A stretch of 15,665 nt of DNA from an uncultured Wenzhouxiangella sp. (GTDB lineage Bacteria > Pseudomonadota > Gammaproteobacteria > Xanthomonadales > Wenzhouxiangellaceae). The translations under genes and the position numbers were made by a program. Positions 14,149-15,665 of this stretch are shown here, one piece after another. Each line of letters begins with the position of its first letter. Position 1 is the stretch's first letter. The DNA lies in the NCBI GenBank assembly GCA_937876395.1, contig CALEIM010000117.1, forward strand, positions 1 to 15,665, given 5' to 3'. The notes under the pieces are model-generated. The model was not told the DNA's origin. It did not search any database and saw only the letters and a list, made by a program, of their open reading frames with translations.

Positions 14149-15665
14149 ATGAAACCATCCACCCTGCCCGGGCTGACTGCCGCGGGCCTGCTTTCCATTG
14201 CCACAGCCTTTTCTGCCGGAGCCGAGACCTGGGACGGTGATACCGTGGTCGTCACCGCCGCACGCAGCGAACAAAACCTGGAAGACAGCCTGTCGCGAGT
14301 CAGCGTCATCGACCGCGACGCCATTGAAACCAGCCAGGCGGCTGATCTGCTGGAGCTGCTGCGTCTGCAAGCCGGCATTGATGTGAGCCGCAGTGGTGGT
14401 CCGGGCGGGCAGACCAGCGTTTTCATGCGCGGCAGCAACTCCAACCACATGCTGGTGCTGATTGACGGCATGCGCGTGGCCGCCGCCGGCACCGGCGCCC
14501 TGGCCTGGGAAAACATCGACCCGGCCATCATCGAACGCATCGAAATCGTGCGCGGCCCGCGCTCGGCGCAGTGGGGATCGGACGCCATCGGCGGCGTCAT
14601 CCAGATTTTTACCCGTCAGGGCGCGGGCACCCGGCTGCGCGCCGGCTATGGCCGCTATGACGACCGGCAACTGTCGGCCAGCTTCGGCAGTCCGGCCTTT
14701 GGCCTGAGCCTGGCCATGCGCCGCTTCGACGGCTTTTCAGCCCAGAACGAACGCGGCTTTTCTTACGATCCGGACGACGACGGTTTCGACAACTACAGCC
14801 TGGCCCTCGGCGGTGAAAGCCCCCTGGCCGGCGGTGACTTCCGCTGGCGCGCACGGGCCAATGACGGCCACGTCGAATTCGACCAGGGCGAGTCGGACAT
14901 GCGCAACTACTCACTGCACAGCGACTACCGGCGCAGCACGGCTGGCCCCTGGCAATGGCAGGTTTCAGCCGGTCTGCACCGTGACCGCCTGGAGACTGAA
15001 ACACCTTTCGGCGAATCAGAAGCCGTCACCCGCCGCATCCAGGCCGGCTTTCAGGCCGAACGTCCGCTCAACGCCAACCAGCGCTGGCTGCTCGGCGTCG
15101 ACACCTGGCAGGAATCGGGCTACAGCAGCATCGACTGGTCGGGTAATCGCTACAACCTCGGCGCCTGGACCGGCCTGGAAGGCCGCCACGCCGCGTTTGA
15201 CTGGGAAGCCAGTCTGCGCCTCGATGAAGACCAGCGCTTCGGCACCGCCACCACCGGCAGCCTGGCCGGCGGCTGGCGCCCGGCTGACAACTGGCGCCTG
15301 TTCGCCCGCCTCGGTCGCGCCTTCCGCGCCCCCAACTTCAGCCAGCTCTACTCCGAAGGATTTGGCGGACTCTACGCCGGCAACCCCGACCTGGACCCGG
15401 AAACCGCCGTCTCCGGCGAACTCGGTCTCGACTGGCAGCCCGCCGCCGGGCAGCACCTGGGCGTGAGCCTGTACCAGCAGCACATCGACGATCTGATTGA
15501 CTTTTCCGGCCCAAACTTCCAGGCCACCAACATCCTGCGCGCGCGCATTCGCGGCGCCGAACTGACCTGGCGCATCCGCAGCAACGGATGGGCCAGCGAA
15601 ACCGGCCTGACCTGGCAGGATGCCGAAGACCGCGACAGCGGACTCCCACTGCTGCGCCGCGCCGA
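14149..15665 (+). CDS. btuB: TonB-dependent vitamin B12 outer-membrane receptor BtuB, N-terminal part (C-terminus beyond the window)
   Basis: The frame is open from an ATG at 14149 to the window edge, 505 codons plus two bases. AGGAGA lies 9 bases upstream. Residues 1-25 are a signal peptide (cleavage likely after AFSAGA). A TonB box DTVVVTA (31-37) and the plug domain follow, with IERIEIVRGPRS and QWGSDAIGGVIQIFTR, very close to E. coli BtuB. The barrel then starts near residue 160. DPDDDGFDN (about 206-214) falls where E. coli BtuB has an Asp-rich calcium-binding loop. RAFRAPNFSQLY, GNPDLDPE, DDLIDF and LPLLRRA near the edge also align with E. coli BtuB, so roughly the last 100-110 residues are missing. 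The riboswitch directly upstream confirms the B12 role. No BtuCDF or cobalamin-synthesis genes are visible. Confidence 0.94.
   Translation, partial: MKPSTLPGLTAAGLLSIATAFSAGAETWDGDTVVVTAARSEQNLEDSLSRVSVIDRDAIETSQAADLLELLRLQAGIDVSRSGGPGGQTSVFMRGSNSNHMLVLIDGMRVAAAGTGALAWENIDPAIIERIEIVRGPRSAQWGSDAIGGVIQIFTRQGAGTRLRAGYGRYDDRQLSASFGSPAFGLSLAMRRFDGFSAQNERGFSYDPDDDGFDNYSLALGGESPLAGGDFRWRARANDGHVEFDQGESDMRNYSLHSDYRRSTAGPWQWQVSAGLHRDRLETETPFGESEAVTRRIQAGFQAERPLNANQRWLLGVDTWQESGYSSIDWSGNRYNLGAWTGLEGRHAAFDWEASLRLDEDQRFGTATTGSLAGGWRPADNWRLFARLGRAFRAPNFSQLYSEGFGGLYAGNPDLDPETAVSGELGLDWQPAAGQHLGVSLYQQHIDDLIDFSGPNFQATNILRARIRGAELTWRIRSNGWASETGLTWQDAEDRDSGLPLLRRA

Noticed and set aside
14198..14707. Short plus-strand frames inside the btuB region in other phases
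   Set aside because: The continuous frame from 14149 to the window edge encodes a receptor collinear with BtuB, so these are out-of-frame shadows.

Overview
The window is GC-rich, gene-dense chromosomal DNA from a gammaproteobacterium, probably a marine or halophilic one. The evidence for this is FadE of the E. coli type, AcpH, ZapE, BtuB under a cobalamin riboswitch, and an operon for breaking down the compatible solute ectoine. No species can be named from the sequence alone. I see no tRNA, rRNA, transposase, integrase, CRISPR array or other mark of a mobile island.

Left edge (1-994): the N-terminal part of a membrane-anchored protein with a CHASE-like periplasmic sensor domain lies on the minus strand and runs off the window. 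A 236-base divergent control region separates it from the next gene.

Ectoine catabolism (995-6097): four plus-strand genes form a compact operon, doeB2-doeD-doeA-doeC. DoeA opens the ectoine ring to N-acetyl-diaminobutyrate. The M20 deacetylase DoeB2 releases L-2,4-diaminobutyrate. The transaminase DoeD makes aspartate semialdehyde, and the dehydrogenase DoeC oxidises it to aspartate. The last three genes are joined by 4-base ATGA overlaps. No ectoine transporter and no known ectoine regulator (DoeX or EnuR type) is in the window.

Middle (6098-9650): a repeat-containing spacer; a small four-helix membrane protein; a membrane-anchored monohaem c-type cytochrome; acpH on the minus strand, overlapping the end of the cytochrome gene by 13 bases; then, divergent from acpH, an alpha/beta hydrolase of the COG2945 type followed closely by zapE.

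Fatty-acid region (9664-13754): a TetR regulator on the minus strand diverges from an alpha/beta hydrolase gene that is coupled to fadE. A 12-base palindrome between regulator and hydrolase is a candidate operator.

Right edge (13755-15665): hairpins and a 13-base tandem repeat precede a well-conserved cobalamin riboswitch. The leader contains an exact 8-base complement of the btuB Shine-Dalgarno region, which points to translational control. The N-terminal 505 codons of the B12 outer-membrane receptor BtuB follow and run off the window.

I did not find a clearly new multi-gene system. The parts most worth a second look are the ectoine operon's unusual composition and isolation, the btuB leader, the repeat-rich spacer after doeC, and the TetR-hydrolase-fadE unit.
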